The notes: generated from the letters alone by a model not told the origin. A stretch of DNA of 64,000 nucleotides from an uncultured Lachnospiraceae bacterium (GCA_902778245.1 CACYXH010000010.1:18082-82081); one strand, 5' to 3'; shown: positions 7,776-16,995, numbered from the stretch's first letter. A program made the numbers and translations.

Positions 7776-8399
7776 ATGAAAACAAGAAAAAAAGACACCC
7801 GTTGGATGGTCAGTGTTGCACTTATGGCCGCTATTGTAATTGTGCTGGCAAATACCCCGCTGGGCATGATCCAGCTGCCGGTCATCAAGGCGACAACAGT
7901 CCATATCCCCGTCATTATTGGCGCCGTTTTGCTGGGTCCTGCTGCCGGAGCAATTCTTGGCGGCGTGTTTGGTATCTGCTCTATGATCAGCAATACCACC
8001 GCCCCCACCCTGCTCTCTTTTGCGTTCTCGCCGTTTCTGAGCAGCGACCTGGCAGGAATCTTTAAAGCACTATGGATCTCCATCGGCTGCCGTATCATGA
8101 TCGGTGTGCTGGCAGGATGGATCTGGATCGCGCTTAAGAAGCTGAAAGTCTCTTCCTGGATCGCGCTTCCTATCACCGGTTTTTTAGGTTCCATGGTAAA
8201 TACGGTGTTTGTTATGGGAAGCATTTATCTGCTGCTGGCAAGCCAATATGCAGAGGCGAAAAATGTGGCGGTTAATGCCGTCTGGGGACTGATCATGGGT
8301 ACGGTTGTTGCCTCCGGCATCCCGGAAGCCATAGCGGCTGCGGTTCTGGTAACTGCGCTTGGGAAAGCATTGCTTTCCATCTTTTCCCGTCAAAAATAA
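7776..8399 (+). CDS. ECF transporter S component, probably for pantothenate
   Basis: 207-aa integral membrane protein with about six hydrophobic helices, the substrate-binding subunit of an energy-coupling-factor vitamin importer that shares its ATPase module with other S components. The N-terminal helix shows VSVALMAAIVIVLANTPLG, and GPAAGAILGGVFGICSMIS follows, both typical of S components. The ATG at 7776 is preferred over an upstream TTG because of the spacing to AGGAGG. Pantothenate specificity is inferred only from coaX, the pantothenate kinase gene 38 bases downstream; other vitamins cannot be excluded. Confidence 0.85.
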   Translation: MKTRKKDTRWMVSVALMAAIVIVLANTPLGMIQLPVIKATTVHIPVIIGAVLLGPAAGAILGGVFGICSMISNTTAPTLLSFAFSPFLSSDLAGIFKALWISIGCRIMIGVLAGWIWIALKKLKVSSWIALPITGFLGSMVNTVFVMGSIYLLLASQYAEAKNVAVNAVWGLIMGTVVASGIPEAIAAAVLVTALGKALLSIFSRQK

Positions 8400-8437
8400 G
8401 CAATGAAAATAAACAGCGAAAGCATTAGGGTAGCACT

Positions 8438-9202
8438 ATGATTTTAGCAATAGACATCGGAAATACAAATATTGTCCTGGGCTGTATCCGGGACCGGAAA
8501 ATTCTATTTACAGAGCGTCTTTCCACGGATCATGCCAAAACAGATCTGGAACACGCGATCTCCATCAAGAATGTGCTGGAGCTTCACAATATTAATCCAA
8601 AGGAAATCGAGGGAGCCATCATTGGCTCCGTGGTTCCCCCTATCACTGCGCTGATCGGGGAAGCGCTTCGAAAGATCACCGGCTGTACCGCCATGATCGT
8701 GGGACCCGGGGTAAAGACGGGACTGAATATCCTGATGGATAATCCCGCCCAGGTAGGAAGCGACCTGATCGTGGGGGCTGTGGCGGGCATTGCGGAGTAT
8801 CCCCTCCCGCTGGTTCTCATTGATATGGGTACTGCCACCACGGTCTGCGTCATTGATGAACACAAAAATTACATCGGCGGTATGATCATGCCGGGCCTTC
8901 GGGTTTCCCTGGATTCCCTTACCAGCCGCACTTCCCAGCTTCCGCGCATCAGTCTGGATCCTCCGAAGCGGCTGATCGGAAAGAACACCATCGAATGCAT
9001 GAAGAGCGGGATCCTCTACGGCAATGCATCCTGCATTGACGGCATGATCGACCGCATTGAAAAAGAACTCGGACAGAACGTCACGGCCGTTGCCACCGGA
9101 GGCCTCGCCGGGCGGATCGTTCCCCTGTGCCGCCATGAGATCATCCTGGACGACGAACTGCTGCTGAAAGGACTGCTGCTCATCTACGAGAAAAATTCAT
9201 GA
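8438..9202 (+). CDS. coaX: Type III pantothenate kinase
   Basis: Phosphorylates pantothenate, the first step of coenzyme A synthesis, using the acetate kinase/hsp70 fold. Signature motifs are ILAIDIGNTNIVLG (phosphate loop) at residues 2-15, NPAQVGSDLIVGAVAG near residue 105, LVLIDMGTATTVCVID near residue 130 and GGMIMPGLRVSLDSLTSRT near residue 150. 254 aa, normal length. It follows the ECF S component and precedes the aminopeptidase gene by 15 bases, so the three probably share a transcript. Confidence 0.97.
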   Translation: MILAIDIGNTNIVLGCIRDRKILFTERLSTDHAKTDLEHAISIKNVLELHNINPKEIEGAIIGSVVPPITALIGEALRKITGCTAMIVGPGVKTGLNILMDNPAQVGSDLIVGAVAGIAEYPLPLVLIDMGTATTVCVIDEHKNYIGGMIMPGLRVSLDSLTSRTSQLPRISLDPPKRLIGKNTIECMKSGILYGNASCIDGMIDRIEKELGQNVTAVATGGLAGRIVPLCRHEIILDDELLLKGLLLIYEKNS

Positions 9203-9217
9203 AAGCGAGGAAACACT

Positions 9218-11008
9218 ATGATACCGGAAAGACTGGCCGCCCTGCGCGCCCTCATGAAACAGCATGATATAGATGCTTATCTGGTTCCCACCGATGACTT
9301 CCACGGTTCGGAATATGTGGGAGATTACTTTAAGTGCCGGGAATTCATCACGGGTTTTACCGGTTCCGCCGGAACTGCTGTGATCACCCGGGATGCGGCG
9401 GGACTCTGGACAGATGGAAGATACTTCATCCAGGCTGCCAGACAGCTGGAGGGAAGCGGATTTACTCTTTATCGTATAGGGGAAGAAGGAGTACCCACCA
9501 TCGAGGAGTTTCTGTTAGATATCCTGAAACCGGGACAATGCCTGGGATTTGACGGTCGGACTATGACCGCCGGGCAGGGAGCCCAATTGGAGCAAAAACT
9601 GGCGGAGAAGAATATTTCCATATCCTGTCAGTTGGATCTGATCGGGGATATCTGGGCTGATCGCCCGGCGCTTTCCTGTGAACCTGCCTGGTCTCTGGAT
9701 GTGAAATACGCCGGAAAACCCCGAAATGAAAAGCTGGCAAAGATCCGCAGCCTCATGGCGGAGAAAAAAGCTGATTACTTTTTACTTACTTCTTTGGATG
9801 ACATTGCCTGGCTTCTCAACATCAGGGGGAATGATATCGCCTGCAATCCCGTGGTACTCTCCTACCTGGTTATGACCCAGGGCCGTGTTCTTCTGTTTGC
9901 CCAAAGCGCAGCGTTCTCCCCTGAGTTAATCGAAGAGCTGCGGCAGGATGCAGTTACGTTAAAGCCCTACCATGATGTTTATAATTATGTTGCGGGCATC
10001 CCTGCAGGAAAGACCGTGCTGCTGGACACATCTTCCGCCAATTACACACTCCGCAGATCTCTGCCGGAGCAGATTACTGTACTGGAGGATACCAATCTTA
10101 CTCTGCTGCCGAAAGCAGTCAAAAACGCGGTAGAAGTTGCCAATATGAAAAAAGCCCACATAAAAGACGGCGTGGCTGTGACAAAATTCATCTGCTGGCT
10201 GAAAAAGAATATTGGAAAAGAAGAAATTACGGAGTTATCCGCTGCCGATAAGCTGGAAGAATTTCGCAAACAGGGAGAACATTATATCGGTCCCAGCTTT
10301 GACCCGATCTTATCCTACGGTTCCCACGCAGCCATCGTCCACTACTCTGCCACACAGGAAACAAATATTCCTCTGCAGCAAAAGGGTCTGCTGCTGGCCG
10401 ACACCGGCGGACAGTATCTGGAGGGCACCACTGATATTACCCGCACCATAGTGTTGGGAGAAACCACGGAAAAAGAAAAAGAATTCTTTACCCGGGTGCT
10501 CCGGGGCAACCTCAGACTGGCCTCGGCCAAATTCTTAAAAGGCTGCAGCGGAAAAAATCTGGACTATCTGGCCCGCGAACCCCTCTGGGAGATCGGTGAG
10601 GATTACAATCACGGAACCGGTCACGGAGTTGGCTTCCTGCTGAATGTCCATGAAGGGCCAAACGGTTTTCGCTGGAAGACCGCTCCCGGCGCCAGAGAAA
10701 TGGCCGCATTTTGGGAGGGCATGATCACCACCGATGAGCCCGGGTACTATGTGGAAGGCGAATTCGGTATCCGTCACGAAAACATGATGGTATGCAAAAA
10801 AGCAGAGAAAAAACCTTGCGGTCAATTTATGGAATTCGAGACCATTACTCTGGCGCCGTTTGATCTGGACGCCGTTCTGCCAGAGTTAATGACCGAAAAA
10901 GAACGTCAGCTTCTAAATGCTTATCATGAAAAAGTATATGAAAAAATTTCTCCCTATCTGAATGAGGAAGAAAAAGAGTGGCTGAAATCGGCCACCCGGA
11001 AAATCTGA
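9218..11008 (+). CDS. Xaa-Pro aminopeptidase (aminopeptidase P, M24B)
   Basis: Removes the N-terminal residue when proline is second. It is the 596-aa three-domain form: two creatinase-like N-terminal domains (residues 1-300) and a C-terminal pita-bread metallopeptidase. Metal ligands are visible in LLADTGGQYLEGTTDITRT (two Asp), GTGHGVGFLLNVHEGP (His), ITTDEPGYYVEG (Glu) and IRHENMMV (Glu). Cytoplasmic, no signal peptide. It ends before a strong bidirectional hairpin at 11038-11079. Confidence 0.96.
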   Translation: MIPERLAALRALMKQHDIDAYLVPTDDFHGSEYVGDYFKCREFITGFTGSAGTAVITRDAAGLWTDGRYFIQAARQLEGSGFTLYRIGEEGVPTIEEFLLDILKPGQCLGFDGRTMTAGQGAQLEQKLAEKNISISCQLDLIGDIWADRPALSCEPAWSLDVKYAGKPRNEKLAKIRSLMAEKKADYFLLTSLDDIAWLLNIRGNDIACNPVVLSYLVMTQGRVLLFAQSAAFSPELIEELRQDAVTLKPYHDVYNYVAGIPAGKTVLLDTSSANYTLRRSLPEQITVLEDTNLTLLPKAVKNAVEVANMKKAHIKDGVAVTKFICWLKKNIGKEEITELSAADKLEEFRKQGEHYIGPSFDPILSYGSHAAIVHYSATQETNIPLQQKGLLLADTGGQYLEGTTDITRTIVLGETTEKEKEFFTRVLRGNLRLASAKFLKGCSGKNLDYLAREPLWEIGEDYNHGTGHGVGFLLNVHEGPNGFRWKTAPGAREMAAFWEGMITTDEPGYYVEGEFGIRHENMMVCKKAEKKPCGQFMEFETITLAPFDLDAVLPELMTEKERQLLNAYHEKVYEKISPYLNEEEKEWLKSATRKI

Positions 11009-11037
11009 ACCATAAAAATTGACAGGCGAAGACAATA

Positions 11038-11079
11038 CAGGGAAAGCGGCGCTAGATATGCACCGCTTTCCCTGCTTTT
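11038..11079. terminator. Bidirectional intrinsic terminator
   Basis: CAGGGAAAGCGG pairs with CCGCTTTCCCTG across a 13-base loop, followed by CTTTT on the plus strand. It separates the convergent aminopeptidase and MBL-fold genes; the MBL stop codon lies inside the loop. Confidence 0.8.
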
Positions 11080-11837
11080 GGTTTTACCACCGGAATATCC
11101 GGATAATCCTCGTCCATCATCTGTTTCAATTCTCTGGTATCCACACTGCGGGACAGGGGCGGAAACGCATTATCAAAATGGGACAGCAGTATCCGTTTTG
11201 GTTCCAGTCGTTTTATAATCTTCAACGCCTCTTTCTCTAAATCACTATTGCCCTGATAAGGAAGGATCAGCAGATCCGCCCGTTTCGGATAGTCCTCCTC
11301 TTCTGACAGAGCAAGGCTGCCCAATAGAAGGATTTCTTTCCCTTCTGCCCGGATATCAAATGCCAACGTTTCATTCGCTTCTTTAAACGTTTTGTTCATA
11401 AGGAACAACCACGGCAGATTGTACCAATATTTTAACAGGCGGATCGGACTCAACGTTTTAAAAATCAGTCTCTTATCAAATTTTATATGCTTTCCACGCA
11501 ATACTTTCACAGACACGCCGCCAATGGAAAACTCGTCTCCAGGACGCATTTCCAGTATTCTTCCGCTTTCCGGAGAAAATTCCTCCACAAATTTTTCCAG
11601 GGTTCGTGCTGGCCGGGCACTGCAAAAAACAGTGGAATCTCCCTCTTCCAAAAGCCAGGGAACCGTGCTTAAATGATCAAAGTGCCCATGAGTAATAAAA
11701 ATCGTCTCTTCGGCAAGAAAATCTTCCAGCCCGTTTGGATTCTCTCCACCCTTTATCTGTACAAACGGGTCAAACAAAATACGCTCACCAGAAGCCTCCA
11801 GCAATATGGAAGCTGTCCCCATCCAAGTAATCTGCAT
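11052..11837 (-). CDS. MBL-fold metallohydrolase (UPF0173/RNase Z-like group)
   Basis: Metallo-beta-lactamase fold hydrolase. MQITWMGTASILLEASGERI opens the fold, FITHGHFDHLSTV supplies the HxHxDH metal motif, and LLGSLALSEE, LILPYQGNSD and RILLSHFDNAFPPL give later strands, the last with the closing histidine. The start at MQITWMG is chosen for the GAGG site about 6 bases upstream; 261 aa. Substrate unknown. It is followed downstream by the terminator it partly overlaps. Confidence 0.85.
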   Translation of the reverse strand: MQITWMGTASILLEASGERILFDPFVQIKGGENPNGLEDFLAEETIFITHGHFDHLSTVPWLLEEGDSTVFCSARPARTLEKFVEEFSPESGRILEMRPGDEFSIGGVSVKVLRGKHIKFDKRLIFKTLSPIRLLKYWYNLPWLFLMNKTFKEANETLAFDIRAEGKEILLLGSLALSEEEDYPKRADLLILPYQGNSDLEKEALKIIKRLEPKRILLSHFDNAFPPLSRSVDTRELKQMMDEDYPDIPVVKPKAGKAVHI

Positions 11838-11869
11838 TTTCTCCCTCACTATAATCATTCCCGTTATTC

Positions 11870-12511
11870 TTACAGTTTCGAATACCCGTAACTATTCACA
11901 ATAGCATCTATCTTCTCTTTTCTCGCGCACATCGGGCAGTTGGTAAAGTCATAGGTTCTATAATCTCCGATATCCTCCTTACCAAAAATCGCATTGATCT
12001 CCATTCCGGCCACCTCTTTGCTGGCGCTGAATATAGCGGACACCCCCTCAATGATTCCGCCGTAATACTGCACACATTCAATAGCTCTGGCGATGGTGCG
12101 TCCCGTAGTAGCGGACGCCAGCAAAAGCAGACAGTGCTTCCCGTCTATCATCATCTGCATATTATCACGGAATATCAACTGGCCCCCCGGGTTCATCTCC
12201 GGCGTCACAATGTACATCGTCTGATGCTTGTTCAGGGACATAATGCCGGAAGCCGTCAGTTCGTCTGCCAGATAAGCGCCGATCACTTCACAGCCATCCA
12301 TACAGATAATCGTATCAATGTAGGTACTGGTAGAATACTTTCTTGCCAGCACGGACGCTGCCGCAGCCGCCTCGCTCTTTCTCGATTTCATGATAGTCAT
12401 ATCCACGTAATAGTTGATATGGGAATGGTTCGTAGCAAAATGTCCGGGAATCACACGGATAATTGCATTCTGATTTACCTTTGAGAGTATCTTCGTCGCT
12501 CTGCTTTCCAT
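11870..12511 (-). CDS. Type I phosphoribosyltransferase, orotate-PRTase-like
   Basis: 213-aa phosphoribosyltransferase-fold protein. TYIDTIICMDGCEVIGAYLA resembles the hood/PP-loop region, and HCLLLLASATTGRTIARAI occupies the PRPP-binding loop, although the usual two acidic residues before it are replaced by hydrophobic ones. The C-terminal TNCPMCARKEKIDAI has a CxxC pair not found in PyrE. Start MESRATK follows GGAGG by 7 bases. Annotated in related genomes as an orotate phosphoribosyltransferase-like protein; its real substrate is uncertain. Confidence 0.75.
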   Translation of the reverse strand: MESRATKILSKVNQNAIIRVIPGHFATNHSHINYYVDMTIMKSRKSEAAAAASVLARKYSTSTYIDTIICMDGCEVIGAYLADELTASGIMSLNKHQTMYIVTPEMNPGGQLIFRDNMQMMIDGKHCLLLLASATTGRTIARAIECVQYYGGIIEGVSAIFSASKEVAGMEINAIFGKEDIGDYRTYDFTNCPMCARKEKIDAIVNSYGYSKL

Positions 12512-12611
12512 AGAAATACCTCCGCTCCAATTATTTGCAGTAAAACAACACCCCACGTTCTTGCAAAACTGCTGTCATATATGTATAGAATACACAATAA
12601 TCTTTTCGATT

Positions 12612-13418
12612 TCAAGAAATATTTCTGCCTAACTGCCAAAACGCAATGGCGCTGGCTGCCGCCACGTTAAGGGAATCCACTCCGTGGCTCATAGGGATAC
12701 GCACAGTATAATCACATTTGTCGATCATCTCCGGTGAAAGCCCGTTTCCCTCCGTCCCCAGCACAATGGCCTGTCTTTCTTCCTGCATAAGCAGCGGGTC
12801 TTCTATACTGACCGTATCATCCCGCAGGGCCATGGCTGCCATTCGAAAGCCCATCTTTCGCAGAAGTTCCATGTCGCCTTTTTGCAAGTAAGTCCAAGGC
12901 ACCTGAAAGGCTGTCCCCATGCTGACCCGGGAAGATCTACGATACAGAGGGTCGCTGCAGCCGGAAGTCAAAAGTACCGCATCCATGCCCAGGGCTGCAG
13001 CTGAACGGAAGATAGCCCCGAGGTTCGTAGGATTCATCACATCCTCCAACACAGCGATCCGTCTGGCGTCCACGCATAGCTTTGCAGTGCTTTTTAACGG
13101 CGGCCGCCGCATAGCGCACAGGGCTCCTCTGGTCATGGGAAATCCGGTCAGGTTTTTGATCACCTTATATTCTGCCGTATATACCGGGATATCTCCGCAG
13201 CGGGAAATGACATCTCTGGCTTCTCCCTCCGCCTGTTTTCGCTCTGCCAGGAAAGAAATGGGTTCACATCCGGCTTCCAACGCCCGCTGGATCACCTTGG
13301 GACTTTCCGCAATAAATATTCCGCCTTTTGGCTCGTAAAGGTGAGACAGCTGCCCCTCCGTATAACGGGCATAAATGTCCAGCTCCGGCGCGCCAAAATC
13401 AGTTATTTCTATCATCAT
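12612..13418 (-). CDS. TrmH/SpoU-family RNA 2'-O-methyltransferase
   Basis: SAM-dependent methyltransferase with the trefoil-knot SPOUT fold acting on rRNA or tRNA ribose. Motif 1 is VLEDVMNPTNLGAIFRSAAA, motif 2 IVLGTEGNGLSPEMID, motif 3 RIPMSHGVDSLNVAAASAI. An N-terminal substrate-binding extension (residues 1-105) is present. Start at MMIEITDF follows GGAGG; the longer frame is not credible. 269 aa. Target base cannot be predicted. Confidence 0.93.
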   Translation of the reverse strand: MMIEITDFGAPELDIYARYTEGQLSHLYEPKGGIFIAESPKVIQRALEAGCEPISFLAERKQAEGEARDVISRCGDIPVYTAEYKVIKNLTGFPMTRGALCAMRRPPLKSTAKLCVDARRIAVLEDVMNPTNLGAIFRSAAALGMDAVLLTSGCSDPLYRRSSRVSMGTAFQVPWTYLQKGDMELLRKMGFRMAAMALRDDTVSIEDPLLMQEERQAIVLGTEGNGLSPEMIDKCDYTVRIPMSHGVDSLNVAAASAIAFWQLGRNIS

Positions 13419-13559
13419 TCTCTGTACCTCCAAAACCTCCCTTTCATGGTAGTAAAATATTCTGTCCTTGTCAATCGTTGTATTCGCCCCGGATATATGG
13501 TACGATACATGATGATATTTGCAGAGCAAAACCAACTATTCAGACTGAGAGGATCCGCA

Positions 13560-14336
13560 ATGAAAGAACAATTATATACCATTCCCCTGATGGATGCGCT
13601 GCGCGCCGATGAAGAGTGTCCTTTTTGTTTTATCCGCCGTAATCTGGAACAGCACGCCATCGATTTTACGCTCGGGTCAGGCGCCTCCTACATGGAAGAT
13701 GATATTCGCGCCCAGACAGACAAGGCCGGTTTCTGCAGGGAGCATTACCGTCAGATGTTTGTCTATGGAAATCGTCTGGGCAGCGCGCTGATCATGGAGA
13801 CTCATTTAAAAAAGATGTCCACGGAATTAAAGAAGCAGATGGATCACTATTCTTCCGGAAGTAAGCCATCTCTTGTGGGGCGTTTGCGCAGAACCGGGGG
13901 CCCCGGCGAAACAGAGAAAAATAATGTCAGCGCCTGGATTTCCTGGCAGCTCGGTTCCTGCTATATCTGTGAGCAGATATAGCAGAACTATGAGCGCTAT
14001 CTGGCTACTTTTTTTGATCTGTTTAAGAAAAATGAGTCAGAGTTTATTGATTTGCTAACAAAAGCCAAAGGCTATTGCATCCCCCACTTTGGTGATCTTT
14101 TGGAGAGCGCCCAGCGTTACCTGAACGAAAAAGAACAAAAACGCCTCAGAGAGATCCTGTTTCCCCAGATGGAAAACAGCCTGGAACGTATGATCGGCGA
14201 CGTGGACTGGTTTCAGAAGAAATTTGATTATCGCTTCAAGGATGCGGAATGGAAGAACTCAAAAGACGCTGTGCAGCGGGCTATGCAAAAAGCGGGCAGC
14301 GGTTACCCCGCTGACCCGCCCTATGAGCAGAAATAA
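13560..14336 (+). pseudogene. DUF6062-type cysteine protein with in-frame amber codon
   Basis: One frame of 259 codons reads as a single protein with CPFCFIRRNLEQ near the start, AGFCREHYRQMF, CYICEQI and GYCIPHFGDLLE, the paired-cysteine pattern of DUF6062. It is cut by TAG at 13980-13982, exactly after CYICEQI; the sequence then resumes in the same frame with QNYERYL. A single base change GAG to TAG explains it, since family members often have Glu at this point. The start follows GAGAGGA. Either a recent nonsense mutation, an assembly error, or amber read-through. Function of the family is unknown. Confidence 0.8.
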
Positions 14337-14340
14337 TATT

Positions 14341-14766
14341 TTACTGCGCTAGCGAACTTCCCAGTTCTTTGCAGGCTGCAGCAGCTTCATCATCCGGTGC
14401 GTCGTTTGCGATCACAGAATCGTGTGCCAGCACCGCACCGGTGTTCTTGCAGTCTTCTTCCCAGTTGCGCATCCACTCTCCGTCTCCCCATCCATAGGAG
14501 CCGAACAGACCAATCTTTTTCCCGCTTAGTTTTTCCTTACACTCGTCAAACACCGGCTGGAACACTTCCTCTTCCAGTACCTCATCGCCCATAGCGGGGC
14601 AGCCGAATGCGATGGCATCAAACTCTTCCACCTTTCCTGCGGAAAAATCGCTCACCTCAAAAACGGAAACTTCAGCGCCTGCTGCCTTTGCTCCTTCTGC
14701 TACGGCGTTTGCCATTGCCTCCGTGTTTCCTGAACCGCTCCAATAAACAACTGCTACTTTACTCAT
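14341..14766 (-). CDS. Flavodoxin
   Basis: Small FMN-binding electron carrier, 141 aa. VAVVYWSGSGNTEAMANAVA is the phosphate-binding loop; AFGCPAMGDEVLEEEVF and LFGSYGWGDGEWM give the two isoalloxazine loops. Start at MSKVAVV, with AGGA 8 bases upstream. Flavodoxin replaces ferredoxin when iron is short, and the gene is downstream of two genes behind a metal-box-like operator (15776-15791), which fits iron control. Confidence 0.95.
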   Translation of the reverse strand: MSKVAVVYWSGSGNTEAMANAVAEGAKAAGAEVSVFEVSDFSAGKVEEFDAIAFGCPAMGDEVLEEEVFQPVFDECKEKLSGKKIGLFGSYGWGDGEWMRNWEEDCKNTGAVLAHDSVIANDAPDDEAAAACKELGSSLAQ

Positions 14767-14813
14767 TTTTTTCATCCTTTCATAATATTATAGTTAATTA
14801 TAGAAGTTTCCTT

Positions 14814-15365
14814 TCAGGCAGCTATTGTAAGCTGCGTGATCGACCTTCCATTTATAAACTGTCTCACATACACATCTTTGCACTTTTCAAATTTGGCGAA
14901 CTGTTTTCTAGCCTCGCACTCATTACAATATACTTTCCAGACGCCAGAACACTTGCAGTTCTTTCCGCCCTGTTCGATAAAGCCAATGACGTCTTCCAGA
15001 GGGTATCCCAGAAACAGGCCGATCTCATGGGGAAAACAATCCCGGTTTTGAAAGCTGCTTTTCAGATGAGCGATGCAGTCCTGTATGTCCCGGCTTCTAT
15101 ACCCGTACTTTTGCATCAGTTCAGCTACACCGGGTTTCGCGAAATCTGCTTCCAGCTTCTTTTTTCGGTAGACATACAGCAGCACCCCCGTCTGATTCCT
15201 CTTTAGTATTTCTATAAATACCCCTTTTTTATTCAATTTCCGGCTTTCGACGCGCAATTCCTCACGCAATGTATTCATATCCGAACATTTGTAATTGAAC
15301 AGATTTGCCGTTTTCAGCCCCGCCAATGTAGGGGCGCAATGTTCTACCAGCTTTAATTCCAGCAT
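14814..15365 (-). CDS. DUF3793 family protein
   Basis: 183-aa protein with the DUF3793 pattern: CAPTLAGLKTANLF near the N-terminus, KGVFIEILKRNQTGVLLYVY in the middle and FPHEIGLFLGYPLEDVIGFI. A CSGVWKVYCNECEARKQF cluster of three cysteines near the C-terminus suggests metal or thiol chemistry. Start MLELKLVE follows GGAGG by 7 bases. It lies between DUF2325 and flavodoxin genes in the same direction, an association common in Clostridia. Molecular function unknown. Confidence 0.88.
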   Translation of the reverse strand: MLELKLVEHCAPTLAGLKTANLFNYKCSDMNTLREELRVESRKLNKKGVFIEILKRNQTGVLLYVYRKKKLEADFAKPGVAELMQKYGYRSRDIQDCIAHLKSSFQNRDCFPHEIGLFLGYPLEDVIGFIEQGGKNCKCSGVWKVYCNECEARKQFAKFEKCKDVYVRQFINGRSITQLTIAA

Positions 15366-15384
15366 TCCAAAACCTCCGATCCAT

Positions 15385-15669
15385 TTAACGATTGCAATAG
15401 GTTTCCAACACATTGGTCAGCGCCGCTGCGCTGCTGGAGTGAGTTCGGGCGATGGTGATATTGTTTCGTTTTGCCTCAGTTACCGCGCTGAGTACCATTT
15501 TATGTGACACTGTGTTAGTGAACAGGATCATCAGATCCGGGGAACCCAGTTTTTTCTTAAAACCACTCTTCTCTTTGACAAATACCTTTGCCTTACAGCC
15601 ATGTTTTTTGCAGATTTCCTGATATTGACAGACCATACACTCATTTCCGCCGATGATCACTACGCTCAT
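15385..15669 (-). CDS. DUF2325 domain protein
   Basis: 94-aa protein matching DUF2325: VVIIGGNECMVCQYQEICKK at the N-terminus, PDLMILFTNTVSHKMVLSA, and ARTHSSSAAALTNVLE at the C-terminus. The Rossmann-like start and the CxxC-containing first helix are conserved in the family. First gene of the DUF2325-DUF3793-flavodoxin cluster; the DUF3793 start is within 20 bases of its stop. Role unknown, possibly redox or iron stress. Confidence 0.88.
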   Translation of the reverse strand: MSVVIIGGNECMVCQYQEICKKHGCKAKVFVKEKSGFKKKLGSPDLMILFTNTVSHKMVLSAVTEAKRNNITIARTHSSSAAALTNVLETYCNR

Positions 15670-15738
15670 TTCCCGCCTCCTGTATACTATTATGTCCTGT
15701 ATTTTCAGTTAGTTTATTCTAATTATTGATTTAAATTT

Positions 15739-15760
15739 ATGGGCTGTGTATCCAGCCCAT
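15739..15760. repeat. Hairpin in the leader of the DUF2325 operon
   Basis: ATGGGCTG and CAGCCCAT form a perfect 8-bp stem between the promoter and the first gene. Read on the minus strand there is no T-run directly after it, so an attenuator is not proven. Confidence 0.6.
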
Positions 15761-15775
15761 TTTGTCGTCCATTTA

Positions 15776-15828
15776 GTTAGCATTTGCTAACCATTTAACA
15801 GAATATCATATCCTTTTTTCATTGTCAA
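15776..15828 (-). promoter_or_regulatory. Promoter with DtxR-box-like palindrome
   Basis: On the minus strand TTGACA (15828-15823) and TATTCT (15805-15800) are 17 bases apart. Immediately downstream, across the expected transcription start, lies GTTAGCATTTGCTAAC (15776-15791), a perfect 6-4-6 palindrome that resembles DtxR/IdeR-family iron boxes (TTAG...CTAA). A repressor bound there would block initiation. A further TTAG/CTAA pair occurs nearer the gene. Confidence 0.65.
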
Positions 15829-15902
15829 CTGTTTTTTCCCCTTGACGTCCCCCCTCCTCCCCAGTTACTATCTTCATATAAAAACTTAGGAGTGAAAAAA
15901 CT

Positions 15903-16985
15903 ATGTTACAAGCCATAATTGGCATCGCCATTTTAATTATGATACTTGGCTTTCTCTATCTGATCAGCCGTTTCCGAAAATTTTGCTTTGTTCAAAGGCT
16001 GGCCGGAGGCAGAAAATGGCTGACCTGGGTGATCGCCGTCCTTCCGATTTTGGTCATCGTGTATTTCGGGTTTCAGGATCTGATAAATACTGTGATCGCA
16101 GTACTTCATTTGATGATTTTCTGGCTCCTCTGCGATCTGATCGGACGGATACCGAAAAAAAGAGTGAAATTCTATTGGCAGGGAACACTGGCCATTGCTG
16201 TGACGACTGTATACCTCGGATATGGATGGTATCAGGATCATCATGTGTACGAGACGGATTATACCGTTGAGACCGTAAAAGAGCTTGGCACGGATTCTCT
16301 GCGCATCGTCCAGATTTCTGACTCTCATTTAGGCGCCACCTTTGACGGGGAGGGCTTTGCCAGGCACATAAAGAGGATAAAGGAAACAAACCCTGATCTG
16401 GTGGTCATTACCGGGGATTTCGTAGACGACGATTCTACAAAAGAAGATATGATAATAAGCTGTGAGGCTCTTGGCACATGGAAGCCAAAATATGGGATTT
16501 ATTTTGTCTTTGGAAATCATGATAAGGGCTATTTTAATTACCGTGATTTCTCAACGGAGGAATTGCGCAGCGAACTGGAAAAAAGCGGTGTTCATATTCT
16601 GGAGGACGAAACTGTCCAGATCACCGAACACCTCTCTCTCACCGGACGGCAGGACCGCTCCGAATACGGGCGCAAAAGCGCACAGGAACTGGCGAAAGAG
16701 CTGGATACGTCAGATTATACGATCCTGCTGGATCATCAGCCCAACGACTATGATGCCGAGGAAGCCGCGGGCTTTGATCTGGTACTCTCCGGCCATACCC
16801 ACGGCGGCCAGATGTTTCCTATCGGCATCACAGGAGTGCTGTCCGGGGTCAACGACAAAACCTATGGGCTGGAAGCGCGGGGCGGCACGACCTTTATCGT
16901 TAACTCAGGTATCTCTGACTGGGCGATCAAATTTAAAACAGCAACATTTTCGGAATTTGGGGTAATCGTCATTACTAAGAAATAA
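15903..16985 (+). CDS. Membrane-anchored metallophosphoesterase (YkuE/calcineurin-like)
   Basis: 360 aa. The first 125 residues hold three to four membrane helices; the rest is a calcineurin-like phosphoesterase domain facing probably outward. Metal motifs: VQISDSHLGA (D-x-H), VVITGDFVDD (GD), VFGNHDKGYF (GNHD), LDHQPNDY, and LSGHTHGGQMFPIG (GHTH). The pattern matches the YaeI/YkuE group that hydrolyses lipid A-type or other phospho-substrates. Convergent with the MATE gene, 10 bases between stops. Confidence 0.92.
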   Translation: MLQAIIGIAILIMILGFLYLISRFRKFCFVQRLAGGRKWLTWVIAVLPILVIVYFGFQDLINTVIAVLHLMIFWLLCDLIGRIPKKRVKFYWQGTLAIAVTTVYLGYGWYQDHHVYETDYTVETVKELGTDSLRIVQISDSHLGATFDGEGFARHIKRIKETNPDLVVITGDFVDDDSTKEDMIISCEALGTWKPKYGIYFVFGNHDKGYFNYRDFSTEELRSELEKSGVHILEDETVQITEHLSLTGRQDRSEYGRKSAQELAKELDTSDYTILLDHQPNDYDAEEAAGFDLVLSGHTHGGQMFPIGITGVLSGVNDKTYGLEARGGTTFIVNSGISDWAIKFKTATFSEFGVIVITKK

Positions 16986-16995
16986 TGTGTTAATT

